Source: Cohaesibacter gelatinilyticus (GTDB taxonomy: Bacteria; Pseudomonadota; Alphaproteobacteria; Rhizobiales; Cohaesibacteraceae). Taken from it: a stretch of 64,000 nt of DNA. The stretch is from the NCBI RefSeq assembly GCF_900215605.1, contig NZ_OBEL01000006.1, positions 62,001 to 126,000 of the forward strand, in the 5' to 3' direction. The first letter of the stretch is position 1, and each line of letters begins with the position of its first letter. The notes under the pieces were generated by a model that was not told the DNA's origin, did not search any database, and saw only the letters and a list, made by a program, of their open reading frames with translations. Below are positions 19,033-28,201 of the stretch, piece by piece. The position numbers and the translations under genes were made by a program.

Positions 19033-19949
19033 CCAAGACATTCGGCCTTCATACATTGCCAGACACGCTTCCAGACAATCTGGAAGCAAAGAAAGAACAA
19101 GCCACCAATTGGTTCGCACAATTGCGCGATGAAATCTGCGCTTCCTTCGAGACGCTCGAGGACGAGCTTTCAGGCCCTAACAGCGACAAGCCTGCAGGCC
19201 GTTTTGAACGCACCCCTTGGGAGCGCACCGACCATACCGGCGAAAAAGGTGGTGGCGGTGTGATGTCCATCATGAAAGGCCGGGTTTTTGAAAAAGTAGG
19301 TGTTCATGTCTCCGCCGTTCATGGGGAATTCTCACCGCAGTTTCGCAATCAGATCCCGGGTGCATCCGAAGATCCGCACTTTTGGGCTTCCGGTATTTCT
19401 CTGATTGCCCATCCTTGCAATCCCAACATACCAGCCGTACATATGAATACGCGCATGGTCATCACCACCCGCCAGTGGTTTGGCGGCGGCGCAGATTTGA
19501 CACCAGTACTGGATGCTCGTCGCACACAGGATGACCCGGATAGCATCGACTTTCACAAAGCCATGCAGGCTCCGTGCGATAATCATGAAGTGGCGGATTA
19601 CGGGCACTATAAAGACTGGTGCGACCACTATTTCTATCTGCCACACCGGGATGAGCCACGCGGCATTGGCGGCATCTTCTATGATCGGCACAATTCCGGA
19701 GACTGGGACGCAGACTTTGCCTTCACGCAGGATGTAGGTCGTGCATTCCGCGACATCTATCCGGAGCTGGTGCGCCGCAATATGAACCAAAGCTGGACCG
19801 ATGCTCAGCGTGAGGAACAATTGGTGCGCCGTGGACGGTATGTCGAGTTCAATCTGCTTCATGATCGCGGCACGATCTTTGGCCTGAAGACAGGCGGCAA
19901 TGTTGCCTCAATCCTCTCTTCCATGCCACCAGAAGTGAAATGGCCTTAA
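19029..19949 (+). CDS. hemF: Oxygen-dependent coproporphyrinogen III oxidase
   Basis: HemF converts coproporphyrinogen III to protoporphyrinogen IX with oxygen, in heme synthesis. The 306 residues carry the family blocks [52 protein letters not shown] and [16 protein letters not shown]. It overlaps trmL (ATGA) and is probably co-transcribed with it. Its heme product supplies the cytochromes encoded in this window. Confidence 0.97.
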   Translation: MTKTFGLHTLPDTLPDNLEAKKEQATNWFAQLRDEICASFETLEDELSGPNSDKPAGRFERTPWERTDHTGEKGGGGVMSIMKGRVFEKVGVHVSAVHGEFSPQFRNQIPGASEDPHFWASGISLIAHPCNPNIPAVHMNTRMVITTRQWFGGGADLTPVLDARRTQDDPDSIDFHKAMQAPCDNHEVADYGHYKDWCDHYFYLPHRDEPRGIGGIFYDRHNSGDWDADFAFTQDVGRAFRDIYPELVRRNMNQSWTDAQREEQLVRRGRYVEFNLLHDRGTIFGLKTGGNVASILSSMPPEVKWP

Positions 19950-19978
19950 GAAGCTGATTTACAAGTCCTGACCAAGCC

Positions 19979-20038
19979 CTCTCCCCCTCCCAAACCACCC
20001 GTCATGGTATCCTAGTGGGCGGTTTGGGAGGGGGAGAG
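19979..20038. terminator. Long hairpin between hemF and the HAD gene, bidirectional terminator
   Basis: Arms of 22 bp (19979-20000 and 20017-20038) pair with one mismatch across a 16-base loop. The stem is G/C-rich (CTCTCCCCCTCCC). No long T-run follows on either strand. It lies between convergent genes. Confidence 0.55.
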
Positions 20039-20088
20039 AGCTGGATATGAAGCCTAAAAGTCTCATTCAGAGGCTTTTAAAACGGGCA

Positions 20089-20745
20089 CTAAGCCATTTC
20101 CTTCAAGCCGATTAAAGTTGTCAGAGCACCCATATCATCAAAGATATGGGCGCCATGCTCTGCCAAAGCAGCCCCGCCGCCATGCGGTGCATAGCCAAAA
20201 CAGCGCATGCCAGCACGCTTTGCAGCCATCACGCCACTAAGGCTGTCTTCGATTACAACGCAAGCATCCGGTGAAACACCAGCCTTCTCGGCAGCAAGCA
20301 AAAACAATCCCGGGTCAGGCTTGGAAATACCAACACTATGCGCAGAAAAGCGCTTGCCATTGAACCGATCCCAAAGCCCGTTCTGCCCTAACGTGATCTT
20401 CATTTTGTCATCAGATCCGTTGGAAGCCACACAATATTTGATGCCAGCTGCATCCAGATCATCCAATAGCTCTGGGATTCCCTTGATCACATCCACACCA
20501 AGCTCGAGACGCGCATAGGTCTGGGAATAAATTTCATCGACCCAATCCTTCGGAAGATCAGCACCCATCTGACGAGCTTTTTCTCCGACGCCTCGCATGG
20601 TGCCACCAACAAACATGCTCATGGCCTGTTCAAGGCTCAAGACCAGTCCGTACCCTGCCAGATTATCAACCAATACTTCATTGGACACAATCTCGCTGTC
20701 GACCAGCACACCATCGCAATCAAAAATGACCAAGTCAGGCCGCAT
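20089..20745 (-). CDS. HAD-superfamily phosphatase (beta-phosphoglucomutase-like subfamily)
   Basis: The 218-residue hydrolase opens with the catalytic FDCDGVLVDSE (nucleophile and acid Asp), then a helical cap (~15-80). Later motifs are VASNGSDDKMKITL (Ser of motif II), the Lys in GISKPDPGLFLLA, and the acidic VIEDSLSGVMAAKRAGM. Substrates of this subfamily are small sugar or other phosphomonoesters. It starts ten bases beyond the cca stop on the same strand. Confidence 0.9.
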   Translation of the reverse strand: MRPDLVIFDCDGVLVDSEIVSNEVLVDNLAGYGLVLSLEQAMSMFVGGTMRGVGEKARQMGADLPKDWVDEIYSQTYARLELGVDVIKGIPELLDDLDAAGIKYCVASNGSDDKMKITLGQNGLWDRFNGKRFSAHSVGISKPDPGLFLLAAEKAGVSPDACVVIEDSLSGVMAAKRAGMRCFGYAPHGGGAALAEHGAHIFDDMGALTTLIGLKEMA

Positions 20746-20755
20746 CCCAAAACTC

Positions 20756-21994
20756 CTAATCTGAACTTATACCATCCAGCAGATCTGCTTTACCGAGGCT
20801 AAAACCGCTCTCTACCCAACGCGCTTCACAATCAGACAATCTGACGCCCATTTCTGGCCCTGGCGTGACACCAGCAGCAATCAGATCCTTTCCTTTCACA
20901 GGAAAAGCCGGAAGGTCCCATTGCTGCAGGTGCTGACATAACTCACGAAGATCTTCCGCATCCCGATCCAGGCGCTGCAGGGCAAGACAGTCAAGAACCG
21001 TATCCTTGCCATAGCGATAGGCCCATTGCTTCAAAGTCTGCAGCTCCGCCGTTTGGAAATCCGACGTGGAAATCTGTTCCAAAAGAGCAGAACGCCTTAC
21101 CAAGGCATCACGCAGGCGGTTGGGCTGTCGCCAGGCTTGCATCAACCCCTCAACGCTTTCCCGGCAATGACCATTCACGGCCATCAAAGCACCGGTCGAA
21201 GACAGAGGAATGCCAAGCATAACTGACTGGCTCTGATAATAACCAAAGCGTTTGATCATTGGCACTTTCAAGCCAATCTGACCCAAGAATCCACCATCAA
21301 ACATCGCTTCCAGCGCAGAATAGCCGAACTCACCCTGCACCAGCTTGATCATTTCAACGCCCACACGTTCAGCTGACAATTGCTTCATTCCGTCTTGCAG
21401 GGCAACACAAGCATCATAGTCCGTGCAATGAAAGGCATGGCCATATTGGGCATAGAAACGAAAGAAACGCAGAATGCGTAAATAGTCTTCGCGAATGCGC
21501 TCTTCTGCCTTCCCAATGAAGCGCACACGACGCGCCTTGGTATCAGATATTCCGGATCCCAGATAATCATAAAGCTGACCATCTGCATCCAGATAAAGCG
21601 CATTCATGGTGAAATCGCGACGCGCGGCATCCTCGGTCCAGTCCCGACCAAACGCCACCTTGGCACGGCGCCCATCCGTTTCCACATCCGCACGAAGGCT
21701 GGTCACTTCATAAGATTGGCCATCTTTCACCAATGTGAGGGTACCATGCTCCAGTCCCGTCGGAACAATTTTGAAACCAGCCTCGCGACCGCGCTCCATG
21801 GTCTCGCTCGGCAAGGCTGTCGTCGCGCAGTCGATATCTCCGATTGGCAAACCAATCAGCGAGTTGCGCACGGCGCCCCCCACCACGCGCACTTCATCAC
21901 CATCCCGGTTCAGCGCGGCAAAAAGCGCCTTCAGGCATGCATCCTCTCGCCAGGAAAAATGAGGTTCCTCGCAAACATCAAGAATGGATGTCAT
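20756..21994 (-). CDS. cca: CCA-adding tRNA nucleotidyltransferase / poly(A) polymerase family
   Basis: The 412-residue class II nucleotidyltransferase carries VRVVGGAVRNSLIGLPIGDI, with the catalytic GDIDCAT, then RRDFTMNALYLD and the neck motif REDYLRILRFFRFYA. It repairs or adds the 3' CCA of tRNA or adds A tails. The frame opens 32 codons earlier, but the ATG at 21994 is nearest to the conserved domain and follows the upstream stop by seven bases. It sits in the DUF1285 / Nudix / DUF6111 / cca run. Confidence 0.92.
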   Translation of the reverse strand: MTSILDVCEEPHFSWREDACLKALFAALNRDGDEVRVVGGAVRNSLIGLPIGDIDCATTALPSETMERGREAGFKIVPTGLEHGTLTLVKDGQSYEVTSLRADVETDGRRAKVAFGRDWTEDAARRDFTMNALYLDADGQLYDYLGSGISDTKARRVRFIGKAEERIREDYLRILRFFRFYAQYGHAFHCTDYDACVALQDGMKQLSAERVGVEMIKLVQGEFGYSALEAMFDGGFLGQIGLKVPMIKRFGYYQSQSVMLGIPLSSTGALMAVNGHCRESVEGLMQAWRQPNRLRDALVRRSALLEQISTSDFQTAELQTLKQWAYRYGKDTVLDCLALQRLDRDAEDLRELCQHLQQWDLPAFPVKGKDLIAAGVTPGPEMGVRLSDCEARWVESGFSLGKADLLDGISSD

Positions 21995-22001
21995 TGTTGT
22001 C

Positions 22002-22340
22002 TCAATTCTTGTCGCTGGTTTTGCTATCACTTTGACGGTTGGAAGGTGCCTTCTTACCCGGATTTGCATCCGGCTCCACATCCTTGACAATCTGACCGGG
22101 GATCAACACCCCGTCTTTATAATGGGCAGGAATATAGGTGCCGCCAGTGGGGTTGTTATTGATCAAGGCCAGAACACCAAACCCAACCAGACTACAAACA
22201 AATCCAGCAATCACCAGCCAATAGCGAGGAGCGTCGATCCAGACCTTGCGATGTAGCTTTTTGGTCAGGAACAAATAGGCTGCATAGGCCAGAAACGGCA
22301 ACAAAAAAAGGAGAAGCTGAGTAATAATTACGCGGATCAT
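22002..22340 (-). CDS. DUF6111-family membrane protein
   Basis: The 112-residue protein has two predicted membrane segments (TQLLLFLLPFLAYAAYLFL and YWLVIAGFVCSLVGFGVLAL) and a hydrophilic tail rich in Lys/Ser. YIPAHYKDGVLIPGQI is typical of the family. It has no known function. It overlaps the CoA pyrophosphatase gene by four bases and precedes cca. Confidence 0.8.
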   Translation of the reverse strand: MIRVIITQLLLFLLPFLAYAAYLFLTKKLHRKVWIDAPRYWLVIAGFVCSLVGFGVLALINNNPTGGTYIPAHYKDGVLIPGQIVKDVEPDANPGKKAPSNRQSDSKTSDKN

Positions 22341-23014
22341 GATTGATAAACCGTTTCATATAAATTGCGCAGGATGCCTGCTGTTACCCCCCAAATATAG
22401 TGCTCCCCATAAGGCATTGCAAAATATCCGCGTGTTTTTCCGCGCCACTCGGCTGTTTTTCTCAAATGGTTGGAAGGATCCATTAAAAATCGTAAGGGAA
22501 CTTCAAAAATATCAGCGACTTCTCCGGGGTTTGGTTTCAGTTCAAACCCGGGCTTCACAACAGACAGAACCGGAAATATCCGATATCCGGTTGAAGAGAT
22601 ATAGGGTCGTAGCTGGCCAAAAACATCAATGAAGTCGGAAGTCAGTCCAGTTTCTTCATCAGTCTCTCGAAGAGCCGCCATTTCAGCTGTTCCATCCCGC
22701 TCATCAACCTTGCCACCTGGAAAGGCAACCTGCCCTGCATGGGATGGCAAATGATTGGTGCGTTGAGTAAGCATAACGCTCGCCTCGCTGCCACGATCAA
22801 TGACAGGGATCAGAACCGCAGCATCCTTTAGATGCAACACTTCCCCGTCATGCCATGCCAGATCTTTTACCGGCGTCTGATGATGCGCGTGAGAGACGCC
22901 TTCCTGATCCAGATGGTGCGACAAAGCCCATTGAGCCAGGTCACGAAACCCATGCGCGCTGAACGGGGGATGTTCTGTCTGCCCAATCAACGAAGAAATA
23001 CTGTCATCTTTCAT
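22337..23014 (-). CDS. Nudix CoA pyrophosphatase (NudL-like)
   Basis: The 225-residue Nudix protein carries the UPF0035 block LPSHAGQVAFPGG, typical of CoA diphosphatases, fused to the Nudix box (GGKVDERDGTAEMAALRETD then EETGL). It likely splits CoA or its derivatives into 4'-phosphopantetheine and 3',5'-ADP. It overlaps both neighbours by four bases, which implies translational coupling. Confidence 0.88.
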   Translation of the reverse strand: MKDDSISSLIGQTEHPPFSAHGFRDLAQWALSHHLDQEGVSHAHHQTPVKDLAWHDGEVLHLKDAAVLIPVIDRGSEASVMLTQRTNHLPSHAGQVAFPGGKVDERDGTAEMAALRETDEETGLTSDFIDVFGQLRPYISSTGYRIFPVLSVVKPGFELKPNPGEVADIFEVPLRFLMDPSNHLRKTAEWRGKTRGYFAMPYGEHYIWGVTAGILRNLYETVYQS

Positions 23015-23664
23015 GCCAATGCGGCCTCAAAGGCATTCAAGGCTGCCATGGAACAGATCGGAAAGAAGATGCCGGAACTGATCACACCAAAATACCCTTC
23101 ATGCTCACCCTCACCTTCCTCGGCAATTGCGACAAGATCATACATCAGTGCCCGCGTCAGTCTGGCCTCTAGATTGCCACGCACATTGATATAGGCTTTC
23201 AGACCAGCTGTACCTTCTTCCAGTTCAAAGCGGAATGGATGATCCTGATCCACACTGATCAGATCCCCGACATTGGTACGGAAGGTCAGAACTTCTCCCT
23301 GATCAGATGGCTTCCTAGCCATTTCCACGGCTTGGAAATGAGCATCATCGACCGTAATGCCAATCTTCTCGACTGGCGTGACGAGATAAGTCTTGCCATC
23401 GTCATCCTTACGCAAAACAGAAGCAAACAATCGCACCAAGGCCTCTCGCCCGATTGGTGAGCCGAGATAGAACCATGTGCCATCACTGGCGATCCGCATA
23501 TCCAGATCGCCACAGAAATCAGGATTCCATAAATGAACAGGTGGCTTGCCTTTGTCTTTGCCAGCACGGCTCATCAGGGCTTTCAATCCATCTGGCATAT
23601 CTTTCATCGCAGATGGATCACCCTTTGCACCGTCAGCCTTAGCTTGTTGTTCTATTTTGCTCAT
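23011..23664 (-). CDS. DUF1285-domain protein
   Basis: The 217-residue protein has the family body HLWNPDFCGDLDMRIASDGT, FYLGSPIGREALVRLFASVL and VTPVEKIGITVDDAHFQAVE. Structures of the family show two small beta domains; the role is unknown. It is the first gene of the run leading to cca and overlaps the CoA pyrophosphatase gene by four bases. Confidence 0.85.
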   Translation of the reverse strand: MSKIEQQAKADGAKGDPSAMKDMPDGLKALMSRAGKDKGKPPVHLWNPDFCGDLDMRIASDGTWFYLGSPIGREALVRLFASVLRKDDDGKTYLVTPVEKIGITVDDAHFQAVEMARKPSDQGEVLTFRTNVGDLISVDQDHPFRFELEEGTAGLKAYINVRGNLEARLTRALMYDLVAIAEEGEGEHEGYFGVISSGIFFPICSMAALNAFEAALA

Positions 23665-23747
23665 TTATCCTCATCCCGGATCATTGCTATCTTTTCAATA
23701 TAGGAAGCAGCAGTCATCCGAACAAGCAGAACGAATAGAGACATTTT

Positions 23748-24260
23748 CTATGAGAGAAGCGCAGAAGTGTCAGCCTGAACAACGCCCAGACACTGACTTA
23801 CATCCTCACCCAGCGGTAAAACCAGAAGGCGCCCAGGATCGACCGGCCCAGGCATGGTGATCTGACCCATTGGCACACGTTGAAAACCAAACCGCTTGTA
23901 ATAGTCGTAATCGCCGACCAGCAGGATGGCGCAGAAAGACAGGCTCTTGGCCTCTTCAATCGCTTTTTGCATCAAAAGCTGTCCGGCACCTTTGTTCTTG
24001 AAATCAGGATGCACGGCCAACGGCCCGAGAAGCAAAGCTTTGCAGATTCCGACCTTAACAGGAGAGAGCCGCACAGACCCAGCCAAATACCCACCGCTGA
24101 GAGCCACATAGCTCAGCTCTGGCAGTGGCCCAACAGCCTCTCGCACACGAAAGGCGGTCCGGGCAAAACGGCCAGGCCCAAAGGCGTCACGATGCAGTTG
24201 CTCAATGGCGTCAAAATGAAGTGGTAGTTCAGGTGTAAGCTGAAATTCGGACTGACACAT
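23748..24260 (-). CDS. GNAT-family N-acetyltransferase
   Basis: The 170-residue protein has the acetyl-CoA-binding region (GPLAVHPDFKNKGAGQLLMQ) and the late motif DYDYYKRFGFQRVP. The layout is that of YhbS-like acetyltransferases. The substrate is unknown. It is followed by the cca run after an 83-base gap. Confidence 0.85.
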   Translation of the reverse strand: MCQSEFQLTPELPLHFDAIEQLHRDAFGPGRFARTAFRVREAVGPLPELSYVALSGGYLAGSVRLSPVKVGICKALLLGPLAVHPDFKNKGAGQLLMQKAIEEAKSLSFCAILLVGDYDYYKRFGFQRVPMGQITMPGPVDPGRLLVLPLGEDVSQCLGVVQADTSALLS

Positions 24261-24551
24261 GGCAAATTCTCTCGCCCGGAAACCGGGTCATTATGATTGT
24301 TGAGGAAAGAGAAAGGGCCCCACTTGATAGCGCGGGATCTGCAGACATATTTCAAGACAGGATAAATTCCCCGCCCACTCGTCTGGTCAATTGGATATAT
24401 CTTTATCGTCGCAACATGCGTTCAGTCCATTTGTTAGTGATCTTTCCCCTAACATGAAGACCAAAGCCTGTCTATGCAGTATTTTATGATTTTCAGTTTA
24501 TTTATTTAAAACATAATGCTGATAAGAGAAATAATTCAGCACATATATCTA
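24261..24551. other. Intergenic region, AT-rich towards the right
   Basis: No gene is supported. The stretch 24470-24550 is markedly AT-rich. The GNAT promoter is expected close to 24280-24350 on the minus strand. Confidence 0.4.
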
Positions 24552-25085
24552 TCACCATCGATCTGAAAGAGGCCGTAGTCCGAACAATTCTTCAACCCGT
24601 GCGCGGGTTGAAGGGCTCACATCATCCGGCAGATCGGAAAAAGCATAAAATCCTGTCTCTGCAATTTCACCATCATCGCTCGGCCCCAGCTTATCCGGTG
24701 CTTTCCAATCGGCAATCCGATAACAACTCACATAGTCCCGCATGAAGCCACGGCTATTGAGATAATAACCAAACAGATCTGGCTGACTGATAGCTTCGAC
24801 ACCCGTTTCTTCAAACAACTCCCGCTTTGCTGCTTCCAGTGGAGGCTCCCCAGGCGTGATGGCACCACCGGGTAAATACCATCCCTTTATGTAGGTATGA
24901 CGGACCAAAAGCACCCGATCGAATTCATCTTGCACGATCAAACGCACACCTAGGCTGGCACCATTAAGGCAACCACGTAACCAAACAAGGGGCCGGAACA
25001 GCTTTGGCGAGAGAGGTAAAGAGCGCCTTTTTTGCGCTAACCACTTTAAAATCATTATCTTTTTCGACCTATGCAGTTTTGACAT
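24552..25085 (-). CDS. Nudix hydrolase
   Basis: The 177-residue protein has a Nudix box starting at GGAITPGEPPLEAAKRELFE and ending ETGVEA, preceded by VLLVRHTYIKGWYLPGG. The N-terminal ~45 residues are basic with a hydrophobic segment. This is the MutT-like class with a mutated-lipid or nucleotide substrate; the exact one is not visible. It stands alone on the minus strand. Confidence 0.85.
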   Translation of the reverse strand: MSKLHRSKKIMILKWLAQKRRSLPLSPKLFRPLVWLRGCLNGASLGVRLIVQDEFDRVLLVRHTYIKGWYLPGGAITPGEPPLEAAKRELFEETGVEAISQPDLFGYYLNSRGFMRDYVSCYRIADWKAPDKLGPSDDGEIAETGFYAFSDLPDDVSPSTRARVEELFGLRPLSDRW

Positions 25086-25203
25086 GCAAGCTCTGCGAAT
25101 TTAGCACTACTCAATTTATAGAAAATTACAGATAAGACACCAAATTAAATTCAGAACTGGTCAAGAGCGGACCAGACCACCCCTGATGAAATGGGAGAGA
25201 GTT

Positions 25204-25314
25204 ATGTTGAAATTCTTCAAAAAAGCACGCAAAGCAGAACGTTTCCATTGGCGTCCAGCTGTTGACATGGCAGACCGTCGCGTTGTCAACACCCTGTTGA
25301 ATCCAATGAATTAA
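25204..25314 (+). CDS. Candidate 36-residue small protein
   Basis: The ORF starts with ATG preceded by GGGAGAGAG five to twelve bases upstream. It encodes a basic peptide beginning MLKFFKKARKAERFHWRP and ending VVNTLLNPMN. The N-terminus could form an amphipathic, membrane-active helix. Codon use (GCA, CGC, CGT, GAC, CTG) is like that of the highly expressed neighbours, which argues for a real gene. A 17-bp hairpin begins six bases past the stop. I recognise no family. Confidence 0.55.
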   Translation: MLKFFKKARKAERFHWRPAVDMADRRVVNTLLNPMN

Positions 25315-25320
25315 GACAGT

Positions 25321-25358
25321 CTTTTGAGCGTCTCGATACCGATCGAAATGCTCAAGAG
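25321..25358 (+). terminator. 17-bp hairpin after the small ORF
   Basis: Arms 25321-25337 and 25342-25358 pair over 17 positions with one mismatch and two G-T pairs, with an ACCG tetraloop. No T-run follows, so it may be an RNA stabiliser or a Rho-type end instead of a classical terminator. Confidence 0.5.
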
Positions 25359-25707
25359 AATGAAGCTCCGGCCGGAATAACGTGGTGTGACTGGCCAGGG
25401 CGGGATTGAGATGATCCCGATAAGATGCAGGTAAGCTGCATCAAGAAATGATGACCAGTTGGACAGGAATATAGGGCTTTCCTCCCCCCGATCTTGAGCC
25501 CGGTTCCCAGCCAGCTAATTTGGGAACTTTTGGAATATGATCCTCCCAGCATATTTCAATCCCCTCCCTGCCAACTGGTCACCATCTCCCCTATAAAACT
25601 CTCCCATGCCTCATTGCCCGATCATATCCGGCAATTTTTCCGCATAACTTGGCAAAGCTTCAAAAGAAGGCTGGACCTCGTTCACGCCAGCAGCTAATCG
25701 CTATGGT
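25359..25707. ncRNA. Structured region of multiple hairpins, candidate RNA
   Basis: There is no coding gene. Two perfect hairpins (25401-25419, CGGGAT/ATCCCG; 25424-25442, GATGCAG/CTGCATC) precede an outer helix (25450-25467 with 25567-25586, a few mismatches). Inside that helix are three further hairpins: AGGAA/TTCCT (25465-25483), GTTCCCA/TGGGAAC (25503-25527) and GGAATATG/CATATTTC (25532-25557). The layout is that of a multibranch RNA or a complex DNA palindrome. Strand and function are undetermined. It ends ~120 bases before the phosphoesterase gene. Confidence 0.35.
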
Positions 25708-26613
25708 ATGTTTGAGCTTGCCCATATATCCGACCCTCATCTTGGCCCACTACCGGAGCCGACCAATCTGCAATTGGCCAACAAGCGTATCTTTGGCTAT
25801 GTCAATTGGCGTCGGAACCGCAAAGGGGTGATGACCTCTTCTGTTCTGGACAATTTGCTAGAGGATTTGAAGGCTGCCAAACCTGATCATCTGGCCATCA
25901 CAGGCGATTTGGTCAATCTGGCTTTACCACAAGAAATCCTGAATGCTCAGAAGTGGCTGAGAAGTCTCGGTCCTGCCGACTGGATCTCGGTTGTGCAAGG
26001 CAATCACGATGCCTATGTGCCAGGCTCACGCCTCAAAGCCGAACAAGCTTGGTTGGATTATATGGCGACAGACAAGCATCTGGCAGATCAAATCAGCTTT
26101 CCCACTTTGCGTGTGCGCGACCAAGTCGCCTTGATCGGAGTAAATTCGGCCCGAGCCACAATGCCCTTCATGGCCACTGGCTATTTCCTTGCCAAACAGG
26201 CGCACAAGCTGGCTGAACAATTGGATCATGCCAAAAGTCTGGGCCAGTTCCGCGTGGTCATGATCCATCATCCTCCTGCCCCGAAAGCCACCTATTGGCA
26301 CAAGCGCCTGATTGGTGCCTCTCTCTTCCGACGCGTCATTCAGCAGCATGGCGCAGAATTAATCCTGCATGGCCATACCCATCTGGCGACACGTACGACA
26401 ATCAAGGGACCTGACAGAAGCGTTCCGGTCATTTGTGTGCCCAGCGCATCACAAAGTCCCGGAGGACACAAACCGTCCTCGGCCTATAATCTGTTCAGGA
26501 TTTCAGGAGAAGCTGGTGACTGGAATTGCCACATGACCCAACGTGGTTTCAGCACACCAGGCGAGCCAATCAAGGATCTAGGTCACCATCAGTTGCTTGG
26601 AAAAGAAAACTAA
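25708..26613 (+). CDS. Calcineurin-like metallophosphoesterase
   Basis: The 301-residue protein has all dimetal motifs in order: HISDPHLG, AITGDLVN, VVQGNHDAYV, MIHHPPAP and LILHGHTHLAT. This is the family of cAMP and other phosphodiesterases (CpdA-like, Icc). The substrate is not determined by sequence. The stop is nine bases from the convergent gene at 26622. Confidence 0.9.
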   Translation: MFELAHISDPHLGPLPEPTNLQLANKRIFGYVNWRRNRKGVMTSSVLDNLLEDLKAAKPDHLAITGDLVNLALPQEILNAQKWLRSLGPADWISVVQGNHDAYVPGSRLKAEQAWLDYMATDKHLADQISFPTLRVRDQVALIGVNSARATMPFMATGYFLAKQAHKLAEQLDHAKSLGQFRVVMIHHPPAPKATYWHKRLIGASLFRRVIQQHGAELILHGHTHLATRTTIKGPDRSVPVICVPSASQSPGGHKPSSAYNLFRISGEAGDWNCHMTQRGFSTPGEPIKDLGHHQLLGKEN

Positions 26614-26621
26614 ATGCTGTT

Positions 26622-27203
26622 CTAGAATGGGGATGGTGCATACCAGGCGTAAGCCAACAGGCCAGCGGCACCAAACAAGATCCCGATCAGGAACATCATC
26701 AAACCACCACTGCTTTTCGCTGCAGGCGCGCGCTGAGATTGCGCCAAGTCTGTAACGGGTTCTGCGGCCGTCTTACCCAGCTTATCCATCAGATCATCAC
26801 TTTCCAGCGCCTTCTCACGCTCGATGATCCGGCGGGCCAGATAATGCGTCACCTGATCAGCGATATCATCAACATCCGAGCCTTCCCTGATGACGACACG
26901 ACCCATGCGAGTATCCTTGACAAAGCGATAGGTGCGTTTATCCCGGCCCATTTCCACAAAAGCGAGAAGATCTACCCAGAAACGCTGCTTCCGGCCAGGT
27001 ATGATCTGCAAGATAGCTTGGTCCATATCCTCTGGAAGCTCCGCCCGGACCTCCTCAAGCGCTTCGTTCAGCAGCTCAAGTCTTGCCCGTTCCGTATCTC
27101 CCAGTTCCACCACGACACTATCCTGATCGACATCATTCAGGCGCACATCACGGATAGCCTTCTCCAAACTGCGTTTTGGCGACGCTTTCTTCTGCTCATC
27201 CAT
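26622..27203 (-). CDS. Conserved hypothetical protein with C-terminal membrane anchor
   Basis: The 193-residue protein is charged and mostly helical, with a single C-terminal membrane segment (GGLMMFLIGILFGAAGLLAYAW). The middle block reads QFWVDLLAF-like (RKQRFWVDLLAFVEMGRDKR), followed by DTRMGRVVIREGSDVDDIAD. I do not recognise a named family. The ATG at 27203 is preferred over a frame opening 35 codons earlier, since the earlier segment is Cys-containing and unrelated in style. Confidence 0.7.
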   Translation of the reverse strand: MDEQKKASPKRSLEKAIRDVRLNDVDQDSVVVELGDTERARLELLNEALEEVRAELPEDMDQAILQIIPGRKQRFWVDLLAFVEMGRDKRTYRFVKDTRMGRVVIREGSDVDDIADQVTHYLARRIIEREKALESDDLMDKLGKTAAEPVTDLAQSQRAPAAKSSGGLMMFLIGILFGAAGLLAYAWYAPSPF

Positions 27204-27473
27204 GATGGACACCTCTTCACCCTTGCCGCAATTCTGATCCCCGTTGCTGACATGACAAACATCAAACAACAGGTTAAGTGACCAAGTTTCATTTCCAAGC
27301 ACGGCCACTCAAAAGCTAAACAAAGTCTTAACATCATTTACGGCGAAAAGCAGGCACAATGTCCCAATTCGGACCGAAATGAGACAAGATCCAGCACCTA
27401 TCCAAGCAAAGGCCAGAGTTTGGTTAACAGGTTATTAACCGATTGAATATCAGTGGCACTTGCGCTCTAGCGC

Positions 27474-28178
27474 TTATGAAATCAGCTTTAGTGGCAAATC
27501 CATGAAAACATGCTCCTCAAGGGGCACGTCCTCTATCTGTTTGCCATAGAAACGAAATTTGGTGAGTACGTCATCCATCTGCTCGTCGGATAGTATATGG
27601 GGCTCTCCAACGGCTTTTGCGCGACAATAATCTCGCGCCAGACCTTCCACCTCACCCGCGAGCCAATATGCATTGGCAAGAGAATCGCCATACGCCACTT
27701 GCCCATGATTGGCCAGCAAACAAGCTTTTCTATCCTCAAGAGCGATCATCATGGTTTCGGATAGAACATCCGTTCCAAAAAGTGCATATTCTGCACAACG
27801 AATATTCTTACCGCCAGCCACCGCCACCATATAATGAAAGGCTGGAATGGATTGACGCAAACACGCAAGTGCAGCTGCATAGCTGGAATGCACATGCACG
27901 ACAGCCTGGGCATCCAGCCTGGCTTGATAGATGGCCAAATGAAAGCGCCATTCACTGGAGGGCAGATAATCACCGCGATAACGCCCTTCCAGATCCATGA
28001 AGACCAGATCATCCGGCGCCAACTGATCATAAGCCACACCAGATGGTGTGATCAGAAAGCCATCTTGATAGCGAACGCTGACATTGCCCGACTTGCCATG
28101 GTTGAGACCGCTATCATTCATGGCAAGGCAGGTTTTAATCACCTCTTCACCGAGTTTCCAACATTCATTTTTCGACAT
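27474..28178 (-). CDS. Class II aldolase/adducin-family protein
   Basis: The 234-residue protein has the fold of L-fuculose-phosphate aldolase. GNVSVRYQDGFLITPSG and AYDQLAPDDLVFMDLEG match the substrate loop. VVHVHSSYAAAL supplies the two His of the zinc site and ACLLANHGQVAYG the third. Family enzymes act on sugar phosphates such as fuculose or ribulose phosphates. It lies 23 bases after the alpha/beta hydrolase gene. The true substrate is unknown. Confidence 0.85.
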   Translation of the reverse strand: MSKNECWKLGEEVIKTCLAMNDSGLNHGKSGNVSVRYQDGFLITPSGVAYDQLAPDDLVFMDLEGRYRGDYLPSSEWRFHLAIYQARLDAQAVVHVHSSYAAALACLRQSIPAFHYMVAVAGGKNIRCAEYALFGTDVLSETMMIALEDRKACLLANHGQVAYGDSLANAYWLAGEVEGLARDYCRAKAVGEPHILSDEQMDDVLTKFRFYGKQIEDVPLEEHVFMDLPLKLIS

Positions 28179-28201
28179 GATGTGCCCTCAGGGAAAGAAA
28201 C

